Position numbers and translations under genes: made by a program. From contig JANUWI010000015.1 of assembly GCA_025504975.1 (NCBI GenBank), positions 62,001-126,000 of the forward strand: 64,000 nt of DNA, given 5' to 3'. Each line of letters opens with the position of its first letter. Position 1 is the first letter of the stretch. The DNA comes from Plenodomus lindquistii. Lineage: Eukaryota; Ascomycota; Dothideomycetes; Pleosporales; Leptosphaeriaceae. Under the pieces are notes generated by a model. It was not told where the DNA came from, ran no database searches, and worked only from the letters and a program-made list of their open reading frames with translations. Below, piece by piece: positions 24,320 through 34,089 of this stretch.

Positions 24320-25723
24320 CTACACTTCATCATCGTCGTCAATCAAGATTGAACACTTTAATCCCTGCGCTTCGCACATGCTTCCAAGCTCCCTTATCTG
24401 CTCATCCCCCCACCCACCCATCATATACAAATTGCGTCGGAAATCATACACCACCGCCCGCAAGCCCGGGGTACTACGTCTCCACCACTCCTCCCTCTTC
24501 TCCTCGCTCAAAAACTTTGACATATTGGCAAGGAAAAACGACGCGTCCCACCGATCAAATGAACGGAAGCCCCAGAGATCGTCGCTGAGGGTGAGGCGCG
24601 TCAGAGTTGGGGGTAGAAGGTGGCCTAGCGGTGGCAGCGACGAGAGATGGTCGTCCTGGCCGTAGAGCATGAAGAGCGAGATGTCGAGGTTGGTGAGTTG
24701 GGTGAAGGCGTGGAAAGATCCAAGCGTTTCTGATAGCACATCTGTGAGACTTTCAATTTCAAGGGGGGCGTCGTCGGCGACATAAGGTATGTATCTCATT
24801 GAGAGGTGTATGAGAGAATTCCTTGCGTGGCAGAGAGCGCGTTGCAAGCCGTCCAGTTGCAGGGGTGTGTCGAAGGAAGGAAGGTAGTAATTGCAGGATA
24901 AGCGTGTCAAGCCGAGGTTCTCTTGAAGAATCTTTTCAAGGACGCCAGGGTGGATGGTCGTGTCTTCTAGCTGTAGCGTGGTCAACTGCCCAGCAGTCAT
25001 TACCTGGCCCGAGACATCATGTGGCTTGAGATCCACGCCCCTCCACAGGCAGAGATTTGTCAATTTCGGTAGCGCTAGAGCGAGGGATATCACTCGTCGT
25101 GTTAGGTGGTTCATCATTATCTCGTCGCCCTTACCTAGTTGAACATGTGTCAAGCGGTCGAATCGTGTCCAGTGCTCACGAGTGACTGTATGCGAAAAAG
25201 AGTGCTCCAGCATGTCGGAGAACCAATCGCCGTCTGATAGAGTCAGTGACGTCTCTACAGTTAAATTTTGCAGGTTATGCAGGCGGGCCACAATGAAAGC
25301 TAACTGTGCACACGTGTTTTGCTCGTCACATATCGCCATTTCCCAGTCTGTCGCATCGCGGAGTTGTGCTCTGTCCAGCATGTCCGTGGTCTTTCGTCTC
25401 AAAGCATCCGCCCATGGCTCCGGTGCTGGGATAGATCTTCTATCCGACGCATATGATCTGGTAACGGGTCGAGCTTGCACTTTAAACTCCTTGACATGTG
25501 CAGCATGCGTGGGTGTTTCTAATAGTGTTTGTAGAAAACTGTCGATCGGACCGACGACCGGGAAACCATCGTGAACGAGGATCTTGACCGAGCGATACAA
25601 AGAAGGGCTGGCCACAGCACGCATGGTCTTGTTGAGTTGGACCATGGCAGCGAGGCTGATGACATCGAGATGGTCCAGAATAACGTCGCTCAGTTCTTGA
25701 GGTAAATCGTCCAGCGACGGCAT
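24320..25723 (-). CDS. F-box-like protein with leucine-rich C-terminal part
   Basis: A single exon of 467 residues. The ATG at 25723 starts directly at an F-box-like segment (MPSLDDLPQELSDVILDHLD, then LNKTMRAVASPSLYRSVKI). An upstream in-frame GTG is not needed. The remainder has spaced leucine-rich strands (LTHVQLG, LTNLCLWRG, LTTLQLEDT, LTRLSCNYY, LTNLDISLF, LTRLTLSDD) like the degenerate LRR repeats of many Pleosporales F-box proteins. Such proteins act as substrate adaptors in SCF ubiquitin ligases (family knowledge). The target is unknown. It ends in an acidic tail (DDDDEV). I see no introns and no truncation. Confidence 0.8.
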   Translation of the reverse strand: MPSLDDLPQELSDVILDHLDVISLAAMVQLNKTMRAVASPSLYRSVKILVHDGFPVVGPIDSFLQTLLETPTHAAHVKEFKVQARPVTRSYASDRRSIPAPEPWADALRRKTTDMLDRAQLRDATDWEMAICDEQNTCAQLAFIVARLHNLQNLTVETSLTLSDGDWFSDMLEHSFSHTVTREHWTRFDRLTHVQLGKGDEIMMNHLTRRVISLALALPKLTNLCLWRGVDLKPHDVSGQVMTAGQLTTLQLEDTTIHPGVLEKILQENLGLTRLSCNYYLPSFDTPLQLDGLQRALCHARNSLIHLSMRYIPYVADDAPLEIESLTDVLSETLGSFHAFTQLTNLDISLFMLYGQDDHLSSLPPLGHLLPPTLTRLTLSDDLWGFRSFDRWDASFFLANMSKFLSEEKREEWWRRSTPGLRAVVYDFRRNLYMMGGWGDEQIRELGSMCEAQGLKCSILIDDDDEV

Positions 25724-26690
25724 GTTGATAGCCACTCCCCAAACACACTCGCGCGTTGACGATTTCGCTCGGGCAACTTGAAATGGTCTGCCCCCTGTCC
25801 CTTTCGGAACTACGTAGCCCTGTTAGTAGACGTACAAGACTTGAAAACAAGGGAAAGTGTGAGGTGAGTGCACAAGGAAGAAGAGTAGAAGTCGCGACCG
25901 CGTTGCAAACGCGCTAAGCTCCTAGCGCACGTGACCAAAGTCATTGCATCCTTCCCGGGACTTCCAAGGTTCTCTAGCGGCCAATTGAGGGGGAATACGT
26001 ACAAATAAGAGACGTGAAGATTACAGCTAAGAGTGTGTCCATAGAAGTTTTACAACTAAAATGGTTACAGCCTGCGCAATCTTTAGCTAATTAGCAATTT
26101 GCTTCAAACACAGATCAAAAGCTACTGTTGAACTTATCTACTAAGTGTAAGCTTTTCCAAACTATTTATTTAATTCTAATACTTTTTTTTTATAAACACC
26201 AACTTTAACATTACTATACTAATTCTCTCTATTTTACTTTAAAACTACGCTCTAAGCGTGCAGACGTGGTAGAAACATCTACTCGAGTAATTTCAACTAG
26301 AGACACCTTACTATCTCAAATAATAAATTGAAAAGCATCTACCCGCAGATCCTTCAAACGTCTACAAGTTTCTAACAGAACATAGGACGACATCGCAGTA
26401 TACGTTCGACAGCACCCGCCTTGGATCGAAAGACTTTACTCATCCACACTTCACTTGTATTTCTCTTCTTCCAAATCGCTCATGTTTGAACTGATTTCCT
26501 TTCACTGGGGGGTATATTATTTCTTTTTCTATTAACAACCAACCATTGTGCTCAATCATTAAGCCCATCACCCATTCCCACCCACTCGTCACCCTTTTGA
26601 ACACCCAACACTTGACCACCTAACACCCAGTCCCCACCGTCGTCCCCGTCATCGCCAGTCCAGTTCCCATTGGTCGTGCCAACCCCCAAT
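25724..26690. other. Intergenic region with an AT-rich island
   Basis: About 1 kb including the promoter side of the F-box-like gene and the 3' flank of the oxysterol-binding protein gene. From about 26,030 to 26,400 it is strongly AT-rich, unlike its surroundings, and looks like a small worn relic of the kind of DNA seen after 41.85 kb. No transposon ends could be defined. Confidence 0.4.
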
Positions 26691-28888
26691 TCAAGATTGC
26701 GCATCATGAAATTCATCCACCTCATTCGTGTCACTGTCCTTCCGCGCCAGCATGTCATCCCTCCTCGGCTCGGGTTCCGGATTACTGTGTAAAAGCTTGC
26801 TCTTCGGCAATTCTTGTTCAACCTTTTGTTGCAGATGGGAGTCTAAGCCCTCAATTCCCGTGTTGGTCTCGGACGGGATTTTTTGGAATGGCACAGGCTG
26901 GGATTTTGACGGGTCGGTGGTTACATTAGGTTGGGAGGGTGGGGCGCGTGACGACGGGTCGTTTGTGTTAGTGCTTAAAGTTTTGTCAAGGTTGAGACCC
27001 ACGAATTGGGCATCGAGTGGTTGGGACTGTGATTGTTCGGAACGGTGGACGGATTCGATTGGAGTGGGCGATGACTGGACGGGCTGGACGGATGGGAGAT
27101 CGTTGACGTGGTCATTGGGTTGCGGCGGCTGGGCTTCCACTGATGGCGCTACTGCTGGCTGTGATGGGTGAGTTTGTGCTGGGCGGAGGCTATTTGTGCG
27201 TGAGGGGATGTTGAACTGACGGTCCGGCTTCTGGCCTGGGAGTATGGCATGGATCTGTAAGATTTGCTTTGTTTTTTCTTCAGGGGTCTTGCCGTCACTA
27301 GCAAACATCAGTGAAAATTCGTCAACGGATTCAGTTGGGAGAAGACGTACACTTTGGCGTTGATGATCCAGTCCAAGTCTGATTCGTCGCCACTGTCGAT
27401 GCGCTTGAAAAGCTGAGGATGCCAGTCGATGCCGTCGCTGTTACGCTTGGCTGTCTCCTCGCGCTGCCGATCTTCAATCTTCGCTTTCGCGTCTGTGGCC
27501 ACAACTTGATCCCTCCGCTTCACGGCTTCACATACGTCGTACCAGAGCCGTTGCGACTCACGCTCGTCCTGCTCCTCCAATGGTCGTGCAGTAGGTGGTG
27601 TGTGCTTCGTGTGAGCTGCGTCGAAGAAGAGCTCCTTCTTGCCGGTCTAGTCAAAAATGTTAGCTTCAGACAGCACAACGAATTGCAACAAGCCTGTAGT
27701 TACCGTGAGGTCCTTTATATACATCTCTTCATTCCACAGACCGGAAAATTCGAACAAGTTCTTGCCACTCGAATCCTTGATGAAGCCGCCAATGGCGTTA
27801 TAGGTCCCGCTGAAGTAGCCCTTGGACTTGAATTCAATGTCGGCGCTCATGCCAGTCTCAGGGCACCGTACGTAGGCGTGATCGCCAAGTTCGTACTTCA
27901 TCGTTCCGAAAAGAATGCCGCGGACGTAGATGTTGGGCTGTGTAACAAAGCTGGGTTGCATTAGCCCTCCATAATGATCCTGGGGAGTTTCCGGGTGCCA
28001 TACAAACGCTCGCCAGTGTTCATCAGCCTCAGTACCGCGATACCCTCCATCATACTGGCGGCTGAGTTGCCCAAGAATTTACTCCTCGGCTTCAGTGTAC
28101 CATCTACACGGATATTGTGTTCGGGCGCCATGAAGAAGTAGCTCGACTTGGGTGGGTGGTGCGACGTCTGCTCGGCGATGTAGTAGCCTTTGGTGCCATC
28201 TGGATAGTCCCAGTAGCCGGTGAAGATCTCGCCTAGAATGGGGTTCAAGGGCTTCTTGACGCCTCTATACATGTGTCAGTGGCGACTGGTGGAGAAGTTT
28301 GGCCTGGAGCATACGGGGGTTTAATGTGCCATCCACTCAGGTAGAATTTGGTCACGGCTACGAAGCGCTGTACGGGATCTTGGATTTCTGGGATGGGGAG
28401 CAGAGTCTCGGGATGTGCCATGAAGCTGTCTCGCTGATTAGTTTTCTCTTTTTTTTTCACAACTTGAGCTTTGTCCGAACACACTTTGTGATACGCTCCA
28501 ACATGGATCGCGGCTCGAGGATAAAGGTGGGCAGCGTTACTCGGCTCAAGTCGGCGCCAGGTCGCAGCTGCGATATGATATGGGAGAGCACTGCATCGCG
28601 TCCCAGATCAGCCTGGTATTCCCACTTGCTTGCAAGGCAGATTGGAACAACATACTGCTGCCTTGCTCGGAGTCCATGACCGTCTCGTCTTCGCCATGTT
28701 CGTCGCCTTGGTGCCGCGACTCGTCGATTGAGGACCCGCGACTGCCTATACACACACACAACACACATCAGCACTCATCCACTCCCAGAAATGGCGGTCT
28801 AGGGGTCTCTCGGTTGGACCGGAGCAGAGGGTGACGCACTAGTCAGCGAGGCTCGGCGGTGTTTCGAGACTATCGGGAGGTGCGGCAT
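26691..28888 (-). CDS. Oxysterol-binding protein-related protein, Osh6/Osh7 type
   Basis: Eight exons: 28888-28840, 28745-28656, 28590-28485, 28425-28315, 28264-28004, 27950-27704, 27646-27351 and 27297-26691. Every junction keeps phase and the product is 588 residues. A short Ser/Glu/Asp-rich head leads to SMLSHIISQLRPGADLSRV, PTFILEPRSMLERIT and NFMAHPETLLPIPEIQDP. The family signature EQTSHHPP is at residues about 150-157, followed by KPRSKFLGNS and PLEEQDERESQRLW. Yeast Osh6 and Osh7 exchange phosphatidylserine for PI4P at ER-plasma membrane contacts (family knowledge). There is no PH domain or ankyrin region, which fits the short ORP class. The last exon adds about 180 residues of Pro/Ser/Gln-rich low complexity. 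Intron 1 contains a CA-rich stretch near the acceptor. Confidence 0.92.
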
Positions 28889-29523
28889 CGTAGTGAATTC
28901 TCGATATGTGGAGGAAAGAGCAGTTGGCGCAGAGGAATGCTCTTCAGACCGAGGTTTGCAAGACTTGGGCAGGGGCAGGGTTGGCTGGCTGACTCCCCAA
29001 CGTCAGAAGTATTCGGGGTAACGCGGTTGGAGTTTGCGCCGAAGCGATGACGATGGTCGACACGATTTAGCGACGACCCAGACCCCGCGACGAAACTTTG
29101 TTTGTGCAGCAAAACAGGTAAACAGCCAGAAGCCGGCCAGCTATGCCACGGTGAAAGCACGGCGCGGTGAGTGAGGGAAGGGCGACTTTGGTGTGCAAGT
29201 GGCAAGTGACGATGCCGTGCAGGCAGTCAGTGAGCGTGCCATTCCAAGATTTGTTGCCCCGCAGTCGGAGATACGCAACACCACCACGACCGAGAAACCG
29301 ACAAAGGCCAACGGCACGGCGCGGATCGCGCACGCTTCCACTTCCGTTGCAAAGGATACTTTGTGAGGCTGCACACCGGTGGCCTGGTTATGCTGTGCGC
29401 AGTCCTTGCGATTTGCATTACTCATAGGTCAAATCGCATTGGTATTATGCTTGTGTCTGGAAAGAAGGGTTCCATCTGCCTAGAATGCCAACATGCCAAC
29501 CCGCCCAACCCAAACACCCATGA
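28889..29523. other. Intergenic region, no gene supported
   Basis: About 0.6 kb between the 5' end of the oxysterol-binding protein gene and the 3' end of the nicotinamidase gene. Overlapping open frames on both strands show no family signal. Confidence 0.4.
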
Positions 29524-30320
29524 TCAGTCCAAGACACTCTCACCCGCCTTATCAGCATCCTTTGCGTCTTGGTCCTGCGTCCTCTGCGCCAATTGACGTA
29601 CTCTCTGCATCTCCTCGCCGTCCGCCCCCACCAGCTTCACGCCAGCCTTCTCATACTCCTTGTGCACGTCCCCCAATGATGACGAGTCCACAGCCTTTGT
29701 AGCATCCGCAACCACCCACGTCCTGAAGCCTTCTTTCTGCGCATCCAGCGCAGTGTGCTTGACGCAGTAGTCGGCCGCCAGCCCTACACAGTACACATCC
29801 GTGATGCTTTTATCCTTCAACGTCTGAGCTAGATCACTACGCGCAACGCAAGGGCTTGTAAAAGGGTCTGCGAATGCCGAATACATCTCCACGCGCTTAT
29901 CCTGGCCCTTCTCCACGATGCGATCGACCCTGCTCACGTCCAACTCTGGAACTAGCTCCGCGCCTGGAGTGCCCTGAACACAGTGATCAGGCCACAGACG
30001 CGTTTCTATGCTCTCAGAGGCATTGTGGGGGTTTGTGATGACGGCGGTGGATTCAAAGGGTTTGTTGTTTGGCGCGGGGTGGTTCGAGGCGAAGGAGATG
30101 TGGTCTTGCGGATGGAAGTCCTTTGTTGCGACTTTGAGGGTGAAGGGTAGGGCGAGGAGGGCGTTGATGGTGGGAATGATGTCGCGGCCGTTGGTCACTG
30201 CGAGAGCGCCATTCTAATCCGTGTTTTAGACAGGACAACTACACGAAAGCAGGGCGAACTTACTGGAGGACAGAAGTCTTCTTGCATGTCGACAACGACA
30301 AGGGCGGGGTTGTATGACAT
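29524..30320 (-). CDS. PNC1: Nicotinamidase (Pnc1 type)
   Basis: Exons 30320-30264 and 30213-29524, with a 50-bp intron (GTAAGT...TTAG), give 248 residues. It belongs to the isochorismatase-like hydrolases and converts nicotinamide to nicotinic acid and ammonia in the NAD salvage pathway. The catalytic triad is visible: Asp11 in VVVDMQEDF, Lys121 in IVEKGQD and Cys169 in GLAADYCVKHTALDA. Metal-binding residues are Asp51 and His53 (KDFHP), with His96 in LWPDHCVQGT. The positions nearly equal those of yeast Pnc1 (Asp51, His53, His94). In yeast the enzyme also relieves nicotinamide inhibition of Sir2 (family knowledge). The intron sits in DFCPP/NGALAV at the edge of the active-site loop. Length is normal, with a slightly extended Gln/Asp-rich C-terminus. 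Confidence 0.94.
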
Positions 30321-30925
30321 GGTGGCTGTGGCTATGGGAGCTGTGGGGTTAATCCGTAGTTGTAGGTAAGCAGCTGTAGAGTGTAGAAGAGATCAAACAT
30401 GGAAATCCAAATAACAGCTATCTGTGCTGTCAACATTCACCAGTGAGCGCGTCATGGCGAGACCCAGAACGGGATGCAGCACCAATAATCACCTAGCTGC
30501 GCATGCACGGGAGCGAGCAGTCAGGAACGCCCAACCCAACAAACATCAGACGAACACTGATGAATCAACGCCGCTCCAATGCGAAGGAGCTTGTTCTTAT
30601 TGTGTCCCCATCCTACGTTGATAGCGTGATGCTTCAGCCTGTATAGTAGTGAGAAAATAACAAAAGCACTAAAGTTTAATACGATTTTATCTTTACCTCT
30701 TGTAGAGAATACACATACAATCTAACCACTTTTAATAGACTTGATATGTAGTGTGGTGTGTTAGCTACGGCGAATGGCGCCTGTGACTTTGGTAACGAGC
30801 TCCTGACTCAGCACTTGCGCCAAGCCCCCAAAGCTCTCGCATGGCATGATATCCGAACATGACCACCACCACCACCAAACGCTCCCCGCCCGCCAGTCCG
30901 CACCTCTCCACTCCACCCGCCCACC
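30321..30925. other. Divergent intergenic region between nicotinamidase and COX4
   Basis: About 0.6 kb that contains both promoters. The part from about 30,640 to 30,760 is AT-rich. No RNA gene or repeat recognised. Confidence 0.4.
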
Positions 30926-31922
30926 ATGTTCGTCCAGCGCTCCGCCATTGCCGCCGCCCGACGAGTGGCCCCGCGCGCCCTCGCCCAGCGCACCTTCACC
31001 ACGAGCTTTGTCCGCCGTACGAGATTGCCCAATTACCCGAGTGATGCGCAGGATAAGCCATTGACGCATGTACAGGCGACGCGGCTGAGAAGCCTACCGC
31101 GGACAAGCACACCACTCCTATCCCGAGTGTTGTGCAGGGCTACAAGAAGCTCGATGGTATGTCGATTGACCCATTGTGATGCGGTTTTGCGGTTGGGGGA
31201 GCCGTGTCGATATCCGGGTCAACGGGCGCATGGCCTGCTGTGGAAGAGTGATTGCGTTGGCGCTGGACTGGAGAAGAGAGAATGAATGAATGAATGAATG
31301 AATGCTAACCAATTGTGCGCATAGAAATCAAGACCGAAGCCGATCTCCTGGCCCCCGGTGCCCAACCCGGTACCGTCCCCACGGACATTGAACACGCCAC
31401 TGGTCTCGAGCGTCTTGAAATCCTCGGAAAGATGCAGGGCGTTGATGTCTTCGACATGAGGCCTTTGGATGCTAGCCGTCTTGGTACGTCGTTCCCTCCC
31501 TCTCGGCCATAGCCCTACCATGTTACTTTGCTACGACATCAAATCAAGCCGAGCAAGATCAATGCTAACACAATCCATGAAGGCACGATGGAAGACCCCA
31601 TTGTTGTCAACTCTGCCGGCAACGAGCAATACGTCGGATGCACCGGCTTCCCCGCCGATTCGCACAACGTCCTGTGGATCACGCTTGAGCGCGACCACCC
31701 CAAGTCTCGCTGCATGGAGTGCGGATCCGTCTACGAGATGCACTATGTTGGTCCTGCCGAGGATGCCCACGGCCACGGCGACCACCACCACGATCACCCT
31801 GGTACGTGTTCTTTACATGTCCAAGAAGAGTCGAATACTAATTCCATATCTTTTTAGTGAACCTCTACCCCAAGCCAAAGAACATGGCTGATTTCCTCAA
31901 GCCCGAGTACTTGGAGAGGTAA
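30926..31922 (+). CDS. COX4: Cytochrome c oxidase subunit 4 (Cox4; mammalian Vb family)
   Basis: Five exons, 30926-31016, 31076-31156, 31325-31483, 31583-31801 and 31858-31922, give 204 residues. The N-terminus is an Arg/Ala-rich mitochondrial presequence (MFVQRSAIAAARRVAPRALA). The mature part carries the structural zinc site: Cys130 in GCTGFPADSHNV, His138, then Cys154 and Cys157 in RCMECG, matching the yeast Cox4 pattern. It is a nuclear-encoded subunit of respiratory complex IV in the inner mitochondrial membrane. A His/Asp-rich stretch (HGHGDHHHDHP) follows the zinc site, and the fourth intron splits just after it. Intron 2 contains a short run of GAAT repeats (about 31,281-31,304). The start ATG lies at the best presequence; no alternative is needed. 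Confidence 0.94.
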
Positions 31923-32113
31923 ATCGTGTCGAGTACGTGCAATTGACAGGATTGAAGAGGGTGTTCGAACAGTGGTGGTTGGTTGGTTGGTTTGTCTCTC
32001 TACGGATAAACCATGTAGTATAGCAGAGTAGAGTAGAAGATCGAGTGACACGTTTCCTAGTCAAACCTTGATATGATCCCGAAAACTTGCCCAGCCCAAT
32101 TCTTCTTCCCACC

Positions 32114-33269
32114 TCACGACCCCTTCAAACTCATGATCCCCAAAACCACACTCTCCAATTCCTTCCTCTCATCCCTCTCCTTCCTATCCCCACCCCCCGC
32201 ACCACCCTTCTTCCCTCCCTTCTTCACACCCATATCCCCCAACTTATAAACCTTCCTAATCCCCTGCAAATCCGCAAACAACCCCAACTCCTCGGCCTCT
32301 TCACTACGCACCTCTACACTGCGTCCCTGAACCACACTTTCTAAATGCCGCGCCACGCTCTCCGCATTGACATTCTCATCAACCTCTAACCTCCTCTCAC
32401 CCTCCCCACTCCCCTCCCCGTCCCCATCCATAGACGAAACAACCCTCACACCCAACTTGACAACCACAACCTCCCTCGTCGACTCGCCAATCCCAAAGAG
32501 CTTGTAGCTCTGCCCAATGTTATTATTTGGCGAGAGGCGGAATACGAGTTCAGAATGTGGGGAACGGGTTTTTGGGCGCGAGGTTGTGGGCGAGGAGAAG
32601 GAGTGTAGGGTTAGGAAGGTTGTTGTTAAAAGGTGGGCGGGGGAGAGGATCTGTGGTGGGTGGGGTTAGTTTGGTGGGTGTTGGGTGAGGGGAGGGGGGG
32701 GGGGGGGGGAAGTATGTTATAAACATAAATGAAAAGAGACAGGTCTTTGATGGAGAGAGGGGCTGGGATGATGAGTGTGTACGCGATGTAAGATTGAGAA
32801 TGGAACGCAAGGCAACGCTGACAGTGATGTTGCAGGGTAGGGCTGCTAGGGGATAGATCGGAGCGAATAAAAGTCTAATACGACCGCAGCGACATTTGAA
32901 GACCATGAAAAACAGGGAATAACCGCCCCCCCTCCCCCCCCCCCCTCTTTGGTGAGGTGGTATCATACGACTCTGCGAGCTAACGGCCATTTTCAATCAA
33001 GACGATATAGGAGATTCACCGTGATGTGATGTCGCTCGCACGAGTTTGGTCGAAACTCATAAATATGAGTGAAATTTGAAAAAAAAAAAAAAAAAAAAAA
33101 AAAAGTATATACGCACCATTGAAGCATCCAAGAAGGCATAGTCGAATTCTGGATTTGCGGCCAAGAGTTGACTTTTGAGAAAAGCGGCATTCTGGACGTC
33201 TTGAAAAAGGGCCACGTGAACGGGGTAAGAGTCGTAGTGTGGCAGGTGGAAGGTGCGTACCGATGGCAT
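32114..33269 (-). CDS. CGI121: EKC/KEOPS complex subunit Cgi121
   Basis: Two exons, 33269-33117 and 32650-32114, joined in phase 0 across a 466-bp intron (GTGCGT...ACAG), give 229 residues. The N-terminus (YPVHVALFQDVQNAAFL, FDYAFLDASM) joins to ILSPAHLL, then HSELVFRLSPNNNIGQSYK and FGI, which is the Cgi121/TPRKB pattern. The end ESVVLGIMSLKG is also conserved. Cgi121 is a subunit of the complex that makes the t6A modification of tRNAs, and it helps bind the tRNA 3' end (family knowledge). A Gly/Lys-rich insertion (VKKGGKKGGAGGGDRKER) lies before the C-terminal helix. The intron is far longer than its neighbours and contains runs of 26 A, 16 G and 12 C on the plus strand. Confidence 0.88.
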
Positions 33270-34089
33270 GGTGAGAAGAGAGATCTGCGGTGATAGTACG
33301 GTGTGTACAGTATGGTGATGTGCACGTGCTGTGCTGCACAGACTGACTGATGCTGCGTGTTGGGTTGGAAGGCTAGGCTAGGCTAGGAGGGGACTGCGAT
33401 CGAGATGAGGCCAAGGGGCTGCTCAGATGCTGATTCTAGCGTTGTGAATGTAATGAGGTTGGGATATGGCATGTTTTGGCAGGATCTTGAGGAGTGCAAG
33501 CCTCGTCATGGCCATATCCACTATTGAAGAGGGCCGTTTTGGGCGGTAGCGGGGCATTGCCAAGGGGAATCCTCCAAGCTTAGTCGGACAGCTGCCTCAA
33601 CGCAATGGGCGGGCAGCGAATAGGGAGGCGGGCAAGGGTGTCGATGAATGCGATGCCATGTCGCAGGTGGTCGAAGCATTCGAAGCAAGTGCGTTTGACA
33701 GCGGCAGCAAGGTTCAAGGCCGTGGGACAGCCAATCGAGGGCATTGGCACCGGGGAACGGGCCCGTTGGCTGCACTGGTGACTGGGGTGGCCGCTTTCAG
33801 CATGACCAGGCGCATTGCATCGACTCTAGACTAATCCACGCACAACTCGACAAGACACTACAGTGTACACTGCCCGTCGTGGATTGTCTTGCTTGTTCAC
33901 TGCACGCTCGACGTCTGGCGGTCATGTTGTTTGTGGTAGTCTGACAGGCACACGCACCAGCGCCACCCTCGGCAGCAACCTGGGACGGAACCTGGGGTGC
34001 ATCATCGCGAATCTGCTCGTCGCCGCACCTCGAGCGGAAGATACCGTCTCTGCGTGCCGTGACGCGCCCACCGTCCGCCCGACGACGAC
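33270..34089. other. Divergent intergenic region between CGI121 and the Zn2Cys6 gene
   Basis: About 0.8 kb with both promoters. A short GGCTA repeat is present near 33,370. Open frames on both strands show no family signal. Confidence 0.4.

Noticed and set aside
24243..24665. Plus-strand frame overlapping the 3' end of the F-box-like gene
   Set aside because: Low-complexity Ser/Arg product, antisense to a well-supported gene.
29141..29425. Open frames on both strands between the oxysterol-binding protein and nicotinamidase genes
   Set aside because: No motif, no consistent frame, and none can be joined by plausible introns.
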